Shown piece by piece: positions 8,095-16,216 of a stretch of DNA of 17,959 bases (position 1 is the stretch's first letter; each line of letters begins with the position of its first letter). This stretch comes from JBMNTU01 sp050945895 (GTDB lineage: Bacteria; Bacillota; Clostridia; Christensenellales; Christensenellaceae): the NCBI GenBank assembly GCA_050945895.1, contig JBMNTU010000041.1, positions 1-17,959 of the forward strand, written 5' to 3'. The notes beneath the pieces were generated by a model that saw nothing but the letters and a program-made list of their open reading frames with translations, did no database searches and had not been told where the DNA came from. The translations under genes were made by a program, and so were the position numbers.

Positions 8095-8820
8095 CTATTG
8101 TTTGGCCGTTCTTCCAAGCGCGTTTGTCAGATCGCTGATTTTATCGCTCAGCCATGCATAGCGGCTGCTTTTTAGCACGACGGATTTGCGGTTATCTTTA
8201 AACAATATCTGGCATACCCATATATAATTATAGTCTCCGGCGTACACGGCAGCCGGGCGGTAGCCGTGCGAGCGGTGCTTGTGCTCAATTGTGCGGTCCA
8301 TATGAAACTCTGCGTCTTTATAGGCATAGCTTTTTGTTCCAAACATGCTGCTTACTTCAAACCCTGTCCGGCGCAATTTCACCCGGTAGGTCGCATACGA
8401 AATCAGCCAAATGCCCCACACAATTACACCAATGAATAAAACGGTTCCTATCAGCATATTCGTATTTGTGCGCTCAAAGAACAGATCCATGTCTGTGCCG
8501 TATAGGGCATAAAAACCAAGCAGCGCAATGGCGATGAACAATAGCCCAAAAAACACAAAACGGATGCGCCCCCGTATGACGCTTTGCACCGCACCAAGCG
8601 GGTGGTTTGATTGTTGGTCTACGCCTGGTTTTTCGTACACTTGCTCTGCACGTGGTTTTTGAGGGGCTGCATCGCTTGCATTGCCATTCGGCAAGGGCTG
8701 CGTGTTTTGCATGGCAGACGCGCTTTGATATTTCGCCGCCTGCTTTCGTGCATAGCCAGCGCCAGCAACCGCAATAATGATAACGACAACTATTGGAATG
8801 ATAATGAACAATGGGTTCAT
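8095..8820 (-). CDS. Membrane protein with C-terminal PH-like domain
   Basis: The 241-residue protein has an N-terminal membrane segment at about 3-22, a Gln/Pro/Ala-rich linker to about 80, and two further membrane segments (about 86-108 and 121-144). The soluble C-terminal domain, about 146-236, has strands VKLRRTGFEVSSMFGTKSYAYKD and a helical end ISDLTNALG. This layout resembles bacterial PH-domain (YcxB/bPH-like) membrane proteins, but the match is by layout rather than a diagnostic motif. The start ATG at 8820 is preceded by GAGGGGGA at about 8 nt. It follows the gene ending at 8860 by 39 nt and is probably in the same transcript. No role can be named. Confidence 0.6.
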   Translation of the reverse strand: MNPLFIIIPIVVVIIIAVAGAGYARKQAAKYQSASAMQNTQPLPNGNASDAAPQKPRAEQVYEKPGVDQQSNHPLGAVQSVIRGRIRFVFFGLLFIAIALLGFYALYGTDMDLFFERTNTNMLIGTVLFIGVIVWGIWLISYATYRVKLRRTGFEVSSMFGTKSYAYKDAEFHMDRTIEHKHRSHGYRPAAVYAGDYNYIWVCQILFKDNRKSVVLKSSRYAWLSDKISDLTNALGRTAKQ

Positions 8821-8859
8821 AGGATGTTCCCCCTCACTTTTATTATTTTAATATAACGA

Positions 8860-9711
8860 TCATTTTTGCTGTGGCTTGCATGCTGCCTGCTCAATTTCTG
8901 CCAGCACGGCCTTGTCTTTTAAAAAGGGGTGGATGGCAGGATGCGTAAAAAACTCCATGGGGCGCACCTGCGTGCTTGAAGCAACACACCAAAGCCTTTG
9001 GCGCGCCATCCGGAGCACAACTTCCAGCGCCTTATCTTTATCTTTCAGGAAATTATATATACCCAGCGCCTTAATATGGTGCATTGTGCTCAGGTTGCCG
9101 TCTGCAATTTGTTCATATAGCTCAAGTGCATCTTGAGGGCTGCCGTTTTTATAGCACATACCAAACAGGCTCAATATGCCATCGGCACTTTGCATATTGA
9201 TCTCTTTTTTCCGGCGCGCATAATCGGCCTGCACCTGGGCGGCAAGCGTTGCCGGTGTTTCCGGGTTTTGGGCCGGGCGGTAGGTTTCATCTTTGTGAGA
9301 TATACCCGTTCTTATAAATTCCATCATCATTTTATAATAATGGATTACCGCCTTTTTGATATGCGCAGGCGTATCTTGCTCGGCTTCGGCAAGGGCAGAT
9401 TGCTCTGCAAAAAAGCTGGCAATTTCATTTTCCTTGCCCATCACCTTTGCCGCAAATGCCATTGCAGCCACATGTTCCTGCCGGATATTGGCGTAGTGCC
9501 ATTCTCCCCAGAATGGGCAAATTTCCATATCATAGGCAACCGCTTTTTCAAATTCGCCATTAAAATATGCAATTTCGGCATAAATTGCCGTTTTTTGGTG
9601 AGGAAGGCCTTCATATGCCTCCAGCGCTTCCGTGCTTTCCGGCTGTCCATCGCGAATCTGCCCGCAAATGTCCGAGAATTTTTTGGGGATTTTTACTGTT
9701 TTTATTGCCAT
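8860..9711 (-). CDS. Helical-repeat (TPR-like) protein, unknown function
   Basis: The protein is 283 residues from the chosen start. It is soluble and almost entirely helical, with helix pairs that resemble degenerate TPRs (AIYAEIAYFNGEFEKAVAYD, then SLFGMCYKNGSPQDALELYE and ALGIYNFLKDKDKALEVVLR). The start ATG at 9711 is chosen because AGGAG sits 5 nt upstream. An in-frame ATG at 9819 would add 36 residues (beginning MEKQLDEWIL) and lies only about 20 nt after the predicted transcription start, with AGGA 11 nt before it. That longer 319-residue form cannot be excluded. It precedes the membrane protein gene at 8820 by 39 nt. The upstream promoter carries a palindrome, so it is probably regulated. 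Confidence 0.6.
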   Translation of the reverse strand: MAIKTVKIPKKFSDICGQIRDGQPESTEALEAYEGLPHQKTAIYAEIAYFNGEFEKAVAYDMEICPFWGEWHYANIRQEHVAAMAFAAKVMGKENEIASFFAEQSALAEAEQDTPAHIKKAVIHYYKMMMEFIRTGISHKDETYRPAQNPETPATLAAQVQADYARRKKEINMQSADGILSLFGMCYKNGSPQDALELYEQIADGNLSTMHHIKALGIYNFLKDKDKALEVVLRMARQRLWCVASSTQVRPMEFFTHPAIHPFLKDKAVLAEIEQAACKPQQK

Positions 9712-9831
9712 AACGTCTCCTGTTTTAAATACATATTTGCGCATAGCACCAGCCTGGTTTTTGGCAAAAATGCTGCAGTGCGCACTTGCCAAAATCCATT
9801 CATCCAGTTGTTTTTCCATATATAAAGTATT

Positions 9832-9855
9832 CCTGTATAAAAATAATTATACAGG
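9832..9855. promoter_or_regulatory. Palindromic operator candidate overlapping the -10
   Basis: CCTGTATAA (9832-9840) is inverted exactly at 9847-9855 (TTATACAGG) around AAATAA. The palindrome covers the -10 and the predicted start of the minus-strand promoter, the classical place for a repressor. It resembles a LexA-type CTG...CAG site, but the spacing (CTG-N16-CAG) is wrong for the E. coli box, and the Clostridia/Bacillus box is different. The cognate repressor is unknown. Confidence 0.5.
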
Positions 9856-9874
9856 AATGGCCGATGGGTTACAA
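9846..9874 (-). promoter_or_regulatory. Sigma-A-type promoter for the 9711-8095 genes
   Basis: Read on the minus strand: TTGTAA (9874-9869), 17-nt spacer, TATAAT (9851-9846). The -10 is a perfect consensus. Predicted start near 9839. The -35 is identical to that of the plus-strand promoter at 5875. Confidence 0.7.
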
Positions 9875-10024
9875 GTGTTACACTACTGGCAGGCTGATCT
9901 GCCCGTGTAACTTCTTTGCAAAAGAAACGCAGAACCACAGGTGTTTGGGGCGAGGCTTGCGCCGCCTTATGCCGCTTTTATTGCAGGCTGCATTTGCTGC
10001 AACCGTTCCAATAGGCGCTGCACT

Positions 10025-10696
10025 TTACGCACTCAATATGCCGTCGTTGATATGTATAATCCTGCGGCTTTGCTGCGCGACGTTTGCGTCGTGGCTGATC
10101 ATCACAATGGTGTTTCCCTCATCGTTCAGCCGGCGAAACAGTTGCAGTATTTCCTTGCCTGTGCCGGAATCCAGCGCGCCTGTGGGCTCGTCTGTCAAAA
10201 GCAGTGCGGGCTTTGTGACCAGCGCACGCGCAATGGCGACCCGCTGCTGCTGCCCGCCCGAAAGCTCGTTTGGCTTGTGTGTCATCCGGTCGGCAAGGCC
10301 GACAAGCTGTATGCTGCGGCTGGCCTCCTCCACTGCTTTTGCCCGGTTGTATCCCCTCAAAAGCAAGGGCATGATCACGTTTTGCAGCGCCGTATACTGC
10401 GGAATCAGGTGGTATTTCTGGAAGATAAACCCCACCTTCCGGTTCCTGATCCACGTAAGCTGCGCGTCCGAAAGGGCATGGACATCGATGTCCTCAAACC
10501 GGTAGCTGCCCTCGTCCATATTGTCCATGCAGCCGATGATGTTCATCAGCGTCGTTTTTCCGGAGCCGGAGGGGCCGAGTATCGTAAGATACTCGCCCAC
10601 ACCGACCGTAAGGTTGATTTCCTTGAGCACATGCAGCTTTTCTTCGCCCATGCTGTAGGTCTTATTCACGTTTTTTAATTCAAACAGTGTGTTCAT
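10025..10696 (-). CDS. ABC transporter ATP-binding protein, MacB/LolD family
   Basis: The 223-residue cytoplasmic ATPase powers the export complex encoded upstream in the same operon. All motifs are present: Walker A GPSGSGKTT at 41-49, Q-loop Q93, signature LSGGQ at 145-149, Walker B ALLLTDE at 164-170 followed by the D-loop (ALD), and H-loop H202. The family is that of MacB, LolD and FtsE, identified by the NxxKxY start and the LSGGQQQRVAIARAL string. Length is typical. The gene begins 3 nt after the lipoprotein stop (10700) and uses the GGAG at its end as ribosome binding site. No convincing terminator is visible between its stop and 9880. The gap to 9875 holds only weak 5-6 bp inverted repeats. 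Confidence 0.95.
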   Translation of the reverse strand: MNTLFELKNVNKTYSMGEEKLHVLKEINLTVGVGEYLTILGPSGSGKTTLMNIIGCMDNMDEGSYRFEDIDVHALSDAQLTWIRNRKVGFIFQKYHLIPQYTALQNVIMPLLLRGYNRAKAVEEASRSIQLVGLADRMTHKPNELSGGQQQRVAIARALVTKPALLLTDEPTGALDSGTGKEILQLFRRLNDEGNTIVMISHDANVAQQSRRIIHINDGILSA

Positions 10697-10699
10697 TGT

Positions 10700-11386
10700 T
10701 TACTCCATGATAAAAACATTCTTGGCTTTGAGCGTATCGGCATTCTCATCCTCCACACCAACCATCAGCACAGAACCCTTTTTAATGTTGTCCAGCGTGC
10801 CTTCGCCGCCCAGCAGGTTCAGTATTTCCGTTCCCGCCGGAATAATAACGCTTTTGGATTCGCCCGTGTATTCCAGCTCCATCTTGTTTTCACCATCGCC
10901 GCCAATTACCTGGATCTGGCCGTCTTCCCCCGCGATGGCTACAACCGTGCCGGACGTCGTATCGGCGTCCGCCGGTTCTTCGCCGGTCGAAACGCTGGCT
11001 CTGCTGTCATCGCTATGTGCCTCAAACTGCATGGAGGGGCTTATCGCAAACGAACCTCCTACCGCGCCGTCTCCGCCGGCTTCACCCATATCAAACGGGG
11101 GCTCTGCAAGCTCCAGCTCAATTTCGTTGCCCACAATGCTCTTGACCTTGCCAAACAGGCTTACGCCCATCTCCTCCACATTTACATCCTGTGCATCTCC
11201 AGCTTCATCCTGCGCCGCTGCCGGCGTTTCTTCGCCTTGTGGGTTGTCCGTCAGTTCGGACGACACTGGGGACTGCGTTGCCGCCGCTTCCGGCCCGGCA
11301 GACTGTTCTGTCTGCGGCTGCGCGCCGCATCCAACTGCCGCAAACAGCATGATTCCTACTGCGATTGTTGCTATGATTTTTTTCAT
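10700..11386 (-). CDS. Lipoprotein (DUF5666-like) of the export operon
   Basis: The 228-residue protein has a lipoprotein signal peptide, MKKIIATIAVGIMLFAAVGC, with acylated Cys at 20. A Gln/Glu/Ala/Pro-rich linker (about 21-70) leads to two small beta domains (about 75-100, GKVKSIVGNEIELELAEP; about 150-228, GTVVAIAGEDGQ, then SVLMVGVEDENADTLKAKNVFIME). These resemble DUF5666/OB-like modules. A start at 11446 would overlap the permease by 8 nt and put 20 extra residues before the signal peptide. The ATG at 11386, with GAGGAA about 7 nt upstream, is preferred. It lies between permease and ATPase genes, so the outward-facing lipoprotein probably works with the exporter, for example by substrate capture or control. 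That role is inference. Confidence 0.75.
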   Translation of the reverse strand: MKKIIATIAVGIMLFAAVGCGAQPQTEQSAGPEAAATQSPVSSELTDNPQGEETPAAAQDEAGDAQDVNVEEMGVSLFGKVKSIVGNEIELELAEPPFDMGEAGGDGAVGGSFAISPSMQFEAHSDDSRASVSTGEEPADADTTSGTVVAIAGEDGQIQVIGGDGENKMELEYTGESKSVIIPAGTEILNLLGGEGTLDNIKKGSVLMVGVEDENADTLKAKNVFIME

Positions 11387-11438
11387 TTGTTCTTCCTCGT
11401 TTCTTTGTTTGTTTTTTATATCAATTGTTTTGATATCA

Positions 11439-12644
11439 TCATTCATAGTTCAGCGCCTCAATCGGCCGGAGCTGCGCGGCCTTGTGCGCCGGGTAAAAGC
11501 CAAACAGCGTACCCGTCAGTACCGAAAAAAACAGCGCCAGCAGCAGGCCGTCCGCCGTGGAAAGCACGGGGATATCCGTGAAATTCATCAGCGGCATCAG
11601 CACAAGACTGAGCAATATGCCCACTACCCCTCCAAACAGGCTGATCATCACCGATTCCAGCAGGAATTGCAGCATGATATCCCTTCGCGAGCCGCCCAGC
11701 GCCTTCAATATGCCAATTTCCCGCGTGCGCTCCTTTACGGATACGAACAGCACGTTCATGATTCCGATGCCGCCTACAACAAACACAATGACCGCGACAG
11801 ACATGAGCAGCATTTTCATTGTGCGAGCGGATTCCGTCGCCGCTTCAATCCGGCTGCCCGCGTCCTCCAAAAGGTACGCGCCGGGGTCGTCCATCACATA
11901 TTCCAGTGTGCTCCGGATTCGATTCATGGCGCTCTCTACATGGTCGATGTCCTTGGCAAGGCCAATCATCTGTGGAATATCGTAGTCTGTCATATAATCC
12001 TGCTTCGCTGTTGTGTACGGCACGAATATGGAGTCGTCCGCACTCATTCCCTGTATGGCGTCGCCCTTTCGCTCCAGCACGCCAACCACCGTATACGTTT
12101 TGTTGCCCAGCTTCACCGTCCTGCCGACCGCGTTTTCCGCCGAACCAAAATATTGCTTGGCAAGCTGGTCTCCCAGCACCGCTACGCGCGCTTTGTTTTC
12201 AATATCCTCGTCCGTGATATTGTCCCCAAATGCAAGCGGAAGGTTGGATATGCGCTCATATTCCGGGTATACGGCGGTCGTGTTTATATAGTTGGATTCG
12301 CCGTTCATTTCTGCCTGCATAAAGGAATAGTTGACGAGCATGATTCCCTCCAAATAAGGGTTTTCCTCCTTTACCTGCTCCAGGATTTCCTCGTCCAGCT
12401 TGGGGAATTTTGCAAAATCCATATCGCCGCCCATCATGTTTGCATAATCCGGGTTGACGTAAAGCGTCGCCGCGCTCAGGTCTCCGAACTGCCCGGCGAT
12501 TTCCGCCTCGCCGCCCCGCCCGATTGCAATGACCATGACAATGGTCACCGCGCCGACGATAATGCCCAGCGACGTCAGCAGCACCTTGAATTTATTCTGC
12601 ATGATGTTGATCCATATAACGCGCAGCGTCTCAATGAAATTCAT
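11439..12644 (-). CDS. MacB-type ABC transporter permease
   Basis: The 401-residue inner-membrane permease has TM1 at about 20-42, a large extracytoplasmic domain (MacB_PCD, about 50-260) and three C-terminal membrane segments (about 270-292, 325-350, 362-385). The conserved phrase VKERTREIGILKALGGSRRDIMLQFL before the third helix and the C-terminal HKAAQLRPIEALNYE are diagnostic of the FtsX/MacB family. An upstream in-frame start at 12749 gives an atypical basic leader inside the adaptor gene. The ATG at 12644, 1 nt after the adaptor stop and with GGAGGG upstream, is preferred. Acts with the adaptor and ATPase, probably to export or resist a peptide or lipid substrate as in MacB or YknXYZ of Bacillus. 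Confidence 0.93.
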   Translation of the reverse strand: MNFIETLRVIWINIMQNKFKVLLTSLGIIVGAVTIVMVIAIGRGGEAEIAGQFGDLSAATLYVNPDYANMMGGDMDFAKFPKLDEEILEQVKEENPYLEGIMLVNYSFMQAEMNGESNYINTTAVYPEYERISNLPLAFGDNITDEDIENKARVAVLGDQLAKQYFGSAENAVGRTVKLGNKTYTVVGVLERKGDAIQGMSADDSIFVPYTTAKQDYMTDYDIPQMIGLAKDIDHVESAMNRIRSTLEYVMDDPGAYLLEDAGSRIEAATESARTMKMLLMSVAVIVFVVGGIGIMNVLFVSVKERTREIGILKALGGSRRDIMLQFLLESVMISLFGGVVGILLSLVLMPLMNFTDIPVLSTADGLLLALFFSVLTGTLFGFYPAHKAAQLRPIEALNYE

Positions 12645-12645
12645 C

Positions 12646-14085
12646 TCAGCCCTCCACGAACACGGTTTGGCCTTCCGTGAGCCCGGACAGTATTTCGCTG
12701 AATTTACCGTCCGAAAATCCCGCTTCAATTTCCTGCTCAAACAGCTCACCGTTTTCGTCCCTCAGCAGCACGACCTGCCTTCCGTCTACCGATTTGATGG
12801 CTTTGTTGGAAAGCATCAGTACATCCTTTTTCTGCTTGATAATAAATTGGCCGGAGCATGTCATGCCTGAAAGCAGCTCCGTATCTTCCGCGTCCACCAA
12901 AACATCCACATAATAGGCGACCGGGTTGCTGTCCTTTACGGGCGTGGGTATTTTCCGTAGCACAGAACCTTTAAATGCGATTTCTGAAAACGCGTCAAAC
13001 CGCAGTTCTACCTCCTGGCCTTCCTCAATATCGCCGATATCCGCCTGCGAAACCTGCAAACGCGCATACAGCCCGGCCGGGTCGCCGATGGACGCCACCG
13101 CTTTATCTTCCGTCGTCTCCGCGCCCGCCGCATAATTTACTTCCAGCACAATGCCGTCCTGCTCCGCCCTAAGCTCAAGGCTTTGAAGCAGCTCCTTCAC
13201 CTTTTCAATCGCGGCAACTTTTTCATCCACATCCATTTGCGCCGATGTAACCGCATTGTTTAAGGTATCCGCCTGCAGCGCGTTCACCTGCTGGTCTTTC
13301 CCATTTTGCACATAGATTTCATTTAGCTGCGCATTTTTTTCGTTTTCCAGTTGATTGATCGAATCCGTTGCTGCGGCAAGCTCGCTGCGCGCCCCGGCCA
13401 TGCTTGCCTCCAGCTCTTCTTTTTCTTTGAGCAAATCGGCTTTTTCCTGCTCCAGCGAAGCGGCGTCGACAGGCTGCGCCGCCGCATCCGGCGCTGCTGC
13501 GTCCTGGTTAAGCGCCGCCAATTGCGCGTCGATTTCCGCTATGCGTGCGTTTATCTCCGCCACGCGGGCTTCCATATTTGCCAGATTGGCGGAAACGCCG
13601 TTTGCACCGGCCTGCAGCTGCGTCTGCTTTGCGTCATATTCCGCTTTTAGCTTTGCTGCACCCCCGTCTGAAGAGCTGCTGATGTCCTTTTCCTTTTTGT
13701 TGTTTTTTGCGTTGTCTAACGCAATCTCCGCTTTTTTAAGCTCGATTTCCAGTTCATGCAGCTTTTGTTCCAAATGGGACCGGGATGCCCGCGCAAGCAC
13801 ATCACCTTTTTTCACTGTGTCGCCCGCTTTAACATTTACTTCATCCAGTTTGACAGGCGCGGGAAAATTCTGCGGCTTGCCCTCCAGAACAAGCGAGCCA
13901 GAGCCGTCCGTGCCCGCGGTAATGTCTCCCCGCGTCACCGGGTATTCGCGCAGCAGCGAGCCTTCCTCTTCGTTGGGCGCCGCCGCATATACCGTTGTCA
14001 GATATCCAACCACCAGGATTGCGGCAACCACAGCCGCAACGATCATGATTATTTTCTTTTTGGGCTTTTTCTGTTCCATTTCCAT
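12646..14085 (-). CDS. HlyD/MacA-type periplasmic adaptor (membrane fusion) protein
   Basis: The 479-residue protein has one membrane segment at about 11-30 preceded by basic residues. The biotinyl-lipoyl-like halves flank (about 72-100 and 305-335) a long coiled coil, about 101-305, rich in Glu/Lys/Ala/Gln. A beta-barrel (about 340-420) and membrane-proximal domain to 479 follow. This is the RND/HlyD/MacA adaptor plan. The coiled-coil hairpin is unusually long for a Gram-positive relative (about 200 residues, with an internal Ala/Asp-rich insert near 194-209). Start ATG 14085 is chosen because GGAGGTGAG is 5 nt upstream. The longer start at 14148 overlaps the regulatory boxes. The first gene of the four-gene operon. 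The predicted promoter at 14106-14111 leaves a leader of about 15 nt. Confidence 0.92.
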   Translation of the reverse strand: MEMEQKKPKKKIIMIVAAVVAAILVVGYLTTVYAAAPNEEEGSLLREYPVTRGDITAGTDGSGSLVLEGKPQNFPAPVKLDEVNVKAGDTVKKGDVLARASRSHLEQKLHELEIELKKAEIALDNAKNNKKEKDISSSSDGGAAKLKAEYDAKQTQLQAGANGVSANLANMEARVAEINARIAEIDAQLAALNQDAAAPDAAAQPVDAASLEQEKADLLKEKEELEASMAGARSELAAATDSINQLENEKNAQLNEIYVQNGKDQQVNALQADTLNNAVTSAQMDVDEKVAAIEKVKELLQSLELRAEQDGIVLEVNYAAGAETTEDKAVASIGDPAGLYARLQVSQADIGDIEEGQEVELRFDAFSEIAFKGSVLRKIPTPVKDSNPVAYYVDVLVDAEDTELLSGMTCSGQFIIKQKKDVLMLSNKAIKSVDGRQVVLLRDENGELFEQEIEAGFSDGKFSEILSGLTEGQTVFVEG

Positions 14086-14105
14086 CGTGCTCACCTCCGA
14101 ATGCC

Positions 14106-14139
14106 ATTGTACAGGGACGCGGGTTAACACAAGGTTAAG
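14106..14139 (-). promoter_or_regulatory. Promoter and response-regulator box for the export operon
   Basis: Read on the minus strand: direct-repeat box CTTAACCTTGTGTTAAC (14139-14123), half-sites 11 bp apart, then 11 nt, then -10 TACAAT (14111-14106). No -35 of good quality exists. The box takes that place, as in PhoB-type activation. It is the mirror image of the site at 14154-14187. Confidence 0.6.
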
Positions 14140-14153
14140 GCCGTTCAAAATTT

Positions 14154-14187
14154 CTTTACCAAAGCTTAACTTTTTGTGTGGTATAGT
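14154..14187 (+). promoter_or_regulatory. Promoter and response-regulator box for the two-component operon
   Basis: CTTTACCAAAGCTTAAC (14154-14170) has half-sites CTTTAC and CTTAAC 11 bp apart, then 11 nt, then -10 TATAGT (14182-14187) with TG one base upstream (TGG-TATAGT). Predicted start about 14194. There is no -35 match where one would sit. The box lies there instead. Half-site order and spacing to the -10 equal those of the minus-strand promoter. Confidence 0.6.
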
Positions 14188-14220
14188 ATGGATAAGACTA
14201 TATTTGTGAGGATATACGCA

Positions 14221-14895
14221 ATGAGGCTTTTAATTATAGAAGACGAAGAGGATATACTGGATGCGCTTGTGCGGGGCTTTCGCAAGCTGGGCTATGCGGT
14301 GGACACGGCGGCGGACGGCAGCGAAGGTTATATTCTTGCCGCAGAAAACAGACACGACCTGATTGTGCTGGATTTGAACCTGCCCGGTATGGACGGTATA
14401 GACATACTCAAAAAGCTGAAGGAAGAAGGCACTGCCGCCAAAATCCTTGTCCTTTCCGCGCGCACCAGTTATGCACAGCGCATTATGGGGCTGGACGTAG
14501 GGGCGGACGATTATTTGGTAAAGCCGTTTGACTTTGGCGAGCTGGAGGCGCGGGTGCGCAACCTGCTACGCAGGGATTTCACGCAAAACGGCGCGCAAAT
14601 CAGCATTGGGAATCTGCTTTTGAATACAGCCGTGCGGACGGTATATGCGGGCGAAAAACAGGTAGAGCTTTCCCCAAAGGAGTACCGCATATTGGAATAC
14701 CTTGCGATTCACAGCGGCAGGGCTATATCGGCGGAAGAGCTGATTGAACACGTTTGGGAGGACGACGAGGTGCTTTTTTCCAACGCCGTCAAGGTGCATA
14801 TCAGTACGCTGCGCAAAAAGCTGTCTGCCTATGCGCCAAACCTCATAGAAAATATCCGCGGGACAGGCTATGTAATCGGAGATAAAAAAACATGA
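14221..14895 (+). CDS. OmpR/PhoB-family response regulator
   Basis: The 224-residue transcription factor has a receiver domain at 1-115 and a winged-helix DNA-binding domain at about 125-220. Receiver residues visible: acidic pocket at E7/D8, phospho-acceptor D51 (VLDLNLPGMDG), S79 and K101 (LVKPF). The winged-helix end has VKVHISTLRKKL and the terminal GTGYVI typical of the OmpR family. ATG 14221 is preferred over GTG 14176, since the family N-terminus begins MRLLIIEDEED. GAGGA is about 9 nt upstream. Its stop overlaps the kinase start by ATGA. It probably binds the two boxes in front of it, controlling itself and the divergent exporter. Confidence 0.97.
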   Translation: MRLLIIEDEEDILDALVRGFRKLGYAVDTAADGSEGYILAAENRHDLIVLDLNLPGMDGIDILKKLKEEGTAAKILVLSARTSYAQRIMGLDVGADDYLVKPFDFGELEARVRNLLRRDFTQNGAQISIGNLLLNTAVRTVYAGEKQVELSPKEYRILEYLAIHSGRAISAEELIEHVWEDDEVLFSNAVKVHISTLRKKLSAYAPNLIENIRGTGYVIGDKKT

Positions 14896-16172
14896 AAAAA
14901 CTATCGCTGCGTATGCGGCTGACCATCACGGTTATCATCATCATAACAGCCATTGCGCTCATGCTTACGCTGGTTGCAATGTACAACAGCGGCGTCATCA
15001 ATACCGCAATGTCTCAAACATACGATGTTGTTTATGCGGAAATGGACTCTGCGCTCATAGAGGGAAATTATAACGCGGACGACATAGGGGATTTTATTGT
15101 TGAAGGAGTGCCTGCATCTTTGCACCTGGAGGGCAGCGAAAGCTATAATACTTACAGTGTGGAAGCTTCGCCAGCTCTGCCTTTATTTCCCTTTGCGACA
15201 GGCGTAGCCGCCGTGAATACAGACCCGGCTTTTCCTGAAGGTGTTTCTATTTCCTTCAGCGCTGTCCAAAGCAGCTTTAATATAAACAGCATCATATTTA
15301 TGCTGATTATCATTGCCGCGGGAGGTATCATCACCTGGTTTGCGCTGGGAAAAGCAATGAAACCCGTGCGGCAATTAAGCGAGGAAATTGAGGGGATCAC
15401 AGAGAACGAGCTGGATGTGCGTGTCACTAGTTTCCAGTCTCGCGACGAGGTTGGCACGCTGGCCGCTTCCTTTAACCTGCTGATGGAGCGGCTGGAAAAA
15501 GCGTTTTCCGAGCAGCGCGAGTTTGCGACCTCTGCCGCGCACGAGCTGAAAACCCCGCTGGCCGCCATCAAAGCCAACATCGGCGTACTGGAAATGGACA
15601 GCGACCCCACCAGCGAAGAATACAAACAGACAATCGCTGTCGTCAAAAAGCAGATGGACCGTATGGCAAAGCTTGTGGACGACCTGCTTTGCGTTTCATC
15701 CGGCGACTACGAAACAGAAGACGCCGTTGAGGTCGGCAGCGTGATCGATACGGTCTTGTCTGACCTTGCCCATAAGGCGAAGGAAAAGGACTTGGATATC
15801 CATGTGAATACGCAACTTAAAAATACCGCCTCCACCAACAAAGCAATGCTGCAGCGCGTGCTTTCCAATGTAATTGGCAACGCCGTGCGCTATACGCAAA
15901 ACCATGGGCGCATCGAAATTTCGGCAAAGGAAAATTCGTCCGGATTTATGATTGTGGTGGCAGACAATGGGCCGGGAATAGACGAGAAAAACCGCGAAAA
16001 GGTGTTCCTGCCGTTCTTTCGTGTGGACGATTCCCGTTCACGCAAAGCGGGCGGCGCGGGGCTGGGGCTGGCGATTGCAAAAAGCATGGTAGAAAAGCTG
16101 GGAGGCAGCATAGAGCTTGCGCCCAACAAGCCGTCCGGCAGCATTTTTACAGTAGAAATCCCAAAGCTGTAA
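14892..16172 (+). CDS. Sensor histidine kinase, HAMP/HisKA type
   Basis: The 426-residue membrane kinase is the partner of the regulator just upstream (4-nt overlap). TM1 is about residues 10-30, a roughly 100-residue extracellular sensor (31-132) follows, TM2 is about 132-152, HAMP about 153-205, HisKA with phospho-acceptor H217 (in SAAHELKTP), and an ATPase domain with N-box N326/N330, G1 DNGPGID at 358-364, F-box FLPFFR and G2 GAGLGLAIA (388-396). Size and order match VanS/PhoR-like kinases. The sensor domain is not assigned to a ligand. Co-location with an exporter that has a MacB-type permease suggests a compound or peptide at the envelope, as in antimicrobial-peptide sensing systems, which is inference. 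Confidence 0.96.
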   Translation: MKKLSLRMRLTITVIIIITAIALMLTLVAMYNSGVINTAMSQTYDVVYAEMDSALIEGNYNADDIGDFIVEGVPASLHLEGSESYNTYSVEASPALPLFPFATGVAAVNTDPAFPEGVSISFSAVQSSFNINSIIFMLIIIAAGGIITWFALGKAMKPVRQLSEEIEGITENELDVRVTSFQSRDEVGTLAASFNLLMERLEKAFSEQREFATSAAHELKTPLAAIKANIGVLEMDSDPTSEEYKQTIAVVKKQMDRMAKLVDDLLCVSSGDYETEDAVEVGSVIDTVLSDLAHKAKEKDLDIHVNTQLKNTASTNKAMLQRVLSNVIGNAVRYTQNHGRIEISAKENSSGFMIVVADNGPGIDEKNREKVFLPFFRVDDSRSRKAGGAGLGLAIAKSMVEKLGGSIELAPNKPSGSIFTVEIPKL

Positions 16173-16216
16173 CAGCCCACAATTTATCAAAACGCTTGTA
16201 TTGATTGTAGAATACT

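Noticed and set aside
8078..8096. AGCGC-A-GCGCT as a terminator between convergent genes
   Set aside because: A 1-nt loop and only 5 bp with no T-run on either strand.
10689..12680. 663-codon open frame on the plus strand opposite the export operon
   Set aside because: It is antisense to two well-supported genes, with low-complexity Ser/Pro/Ala then Arg/His-rich sequence, no domain, and no ribosome binding site. Its length follows from the codon bias of the other strand.
13355..14209. 284-codon Ser/Ala-rich frame on the plus strand opposite the adaptor gene
   Set aside because: Shadow of the Ala/Glu-rich coiled coil of the adaptor. No start signal and no recognisable domain.
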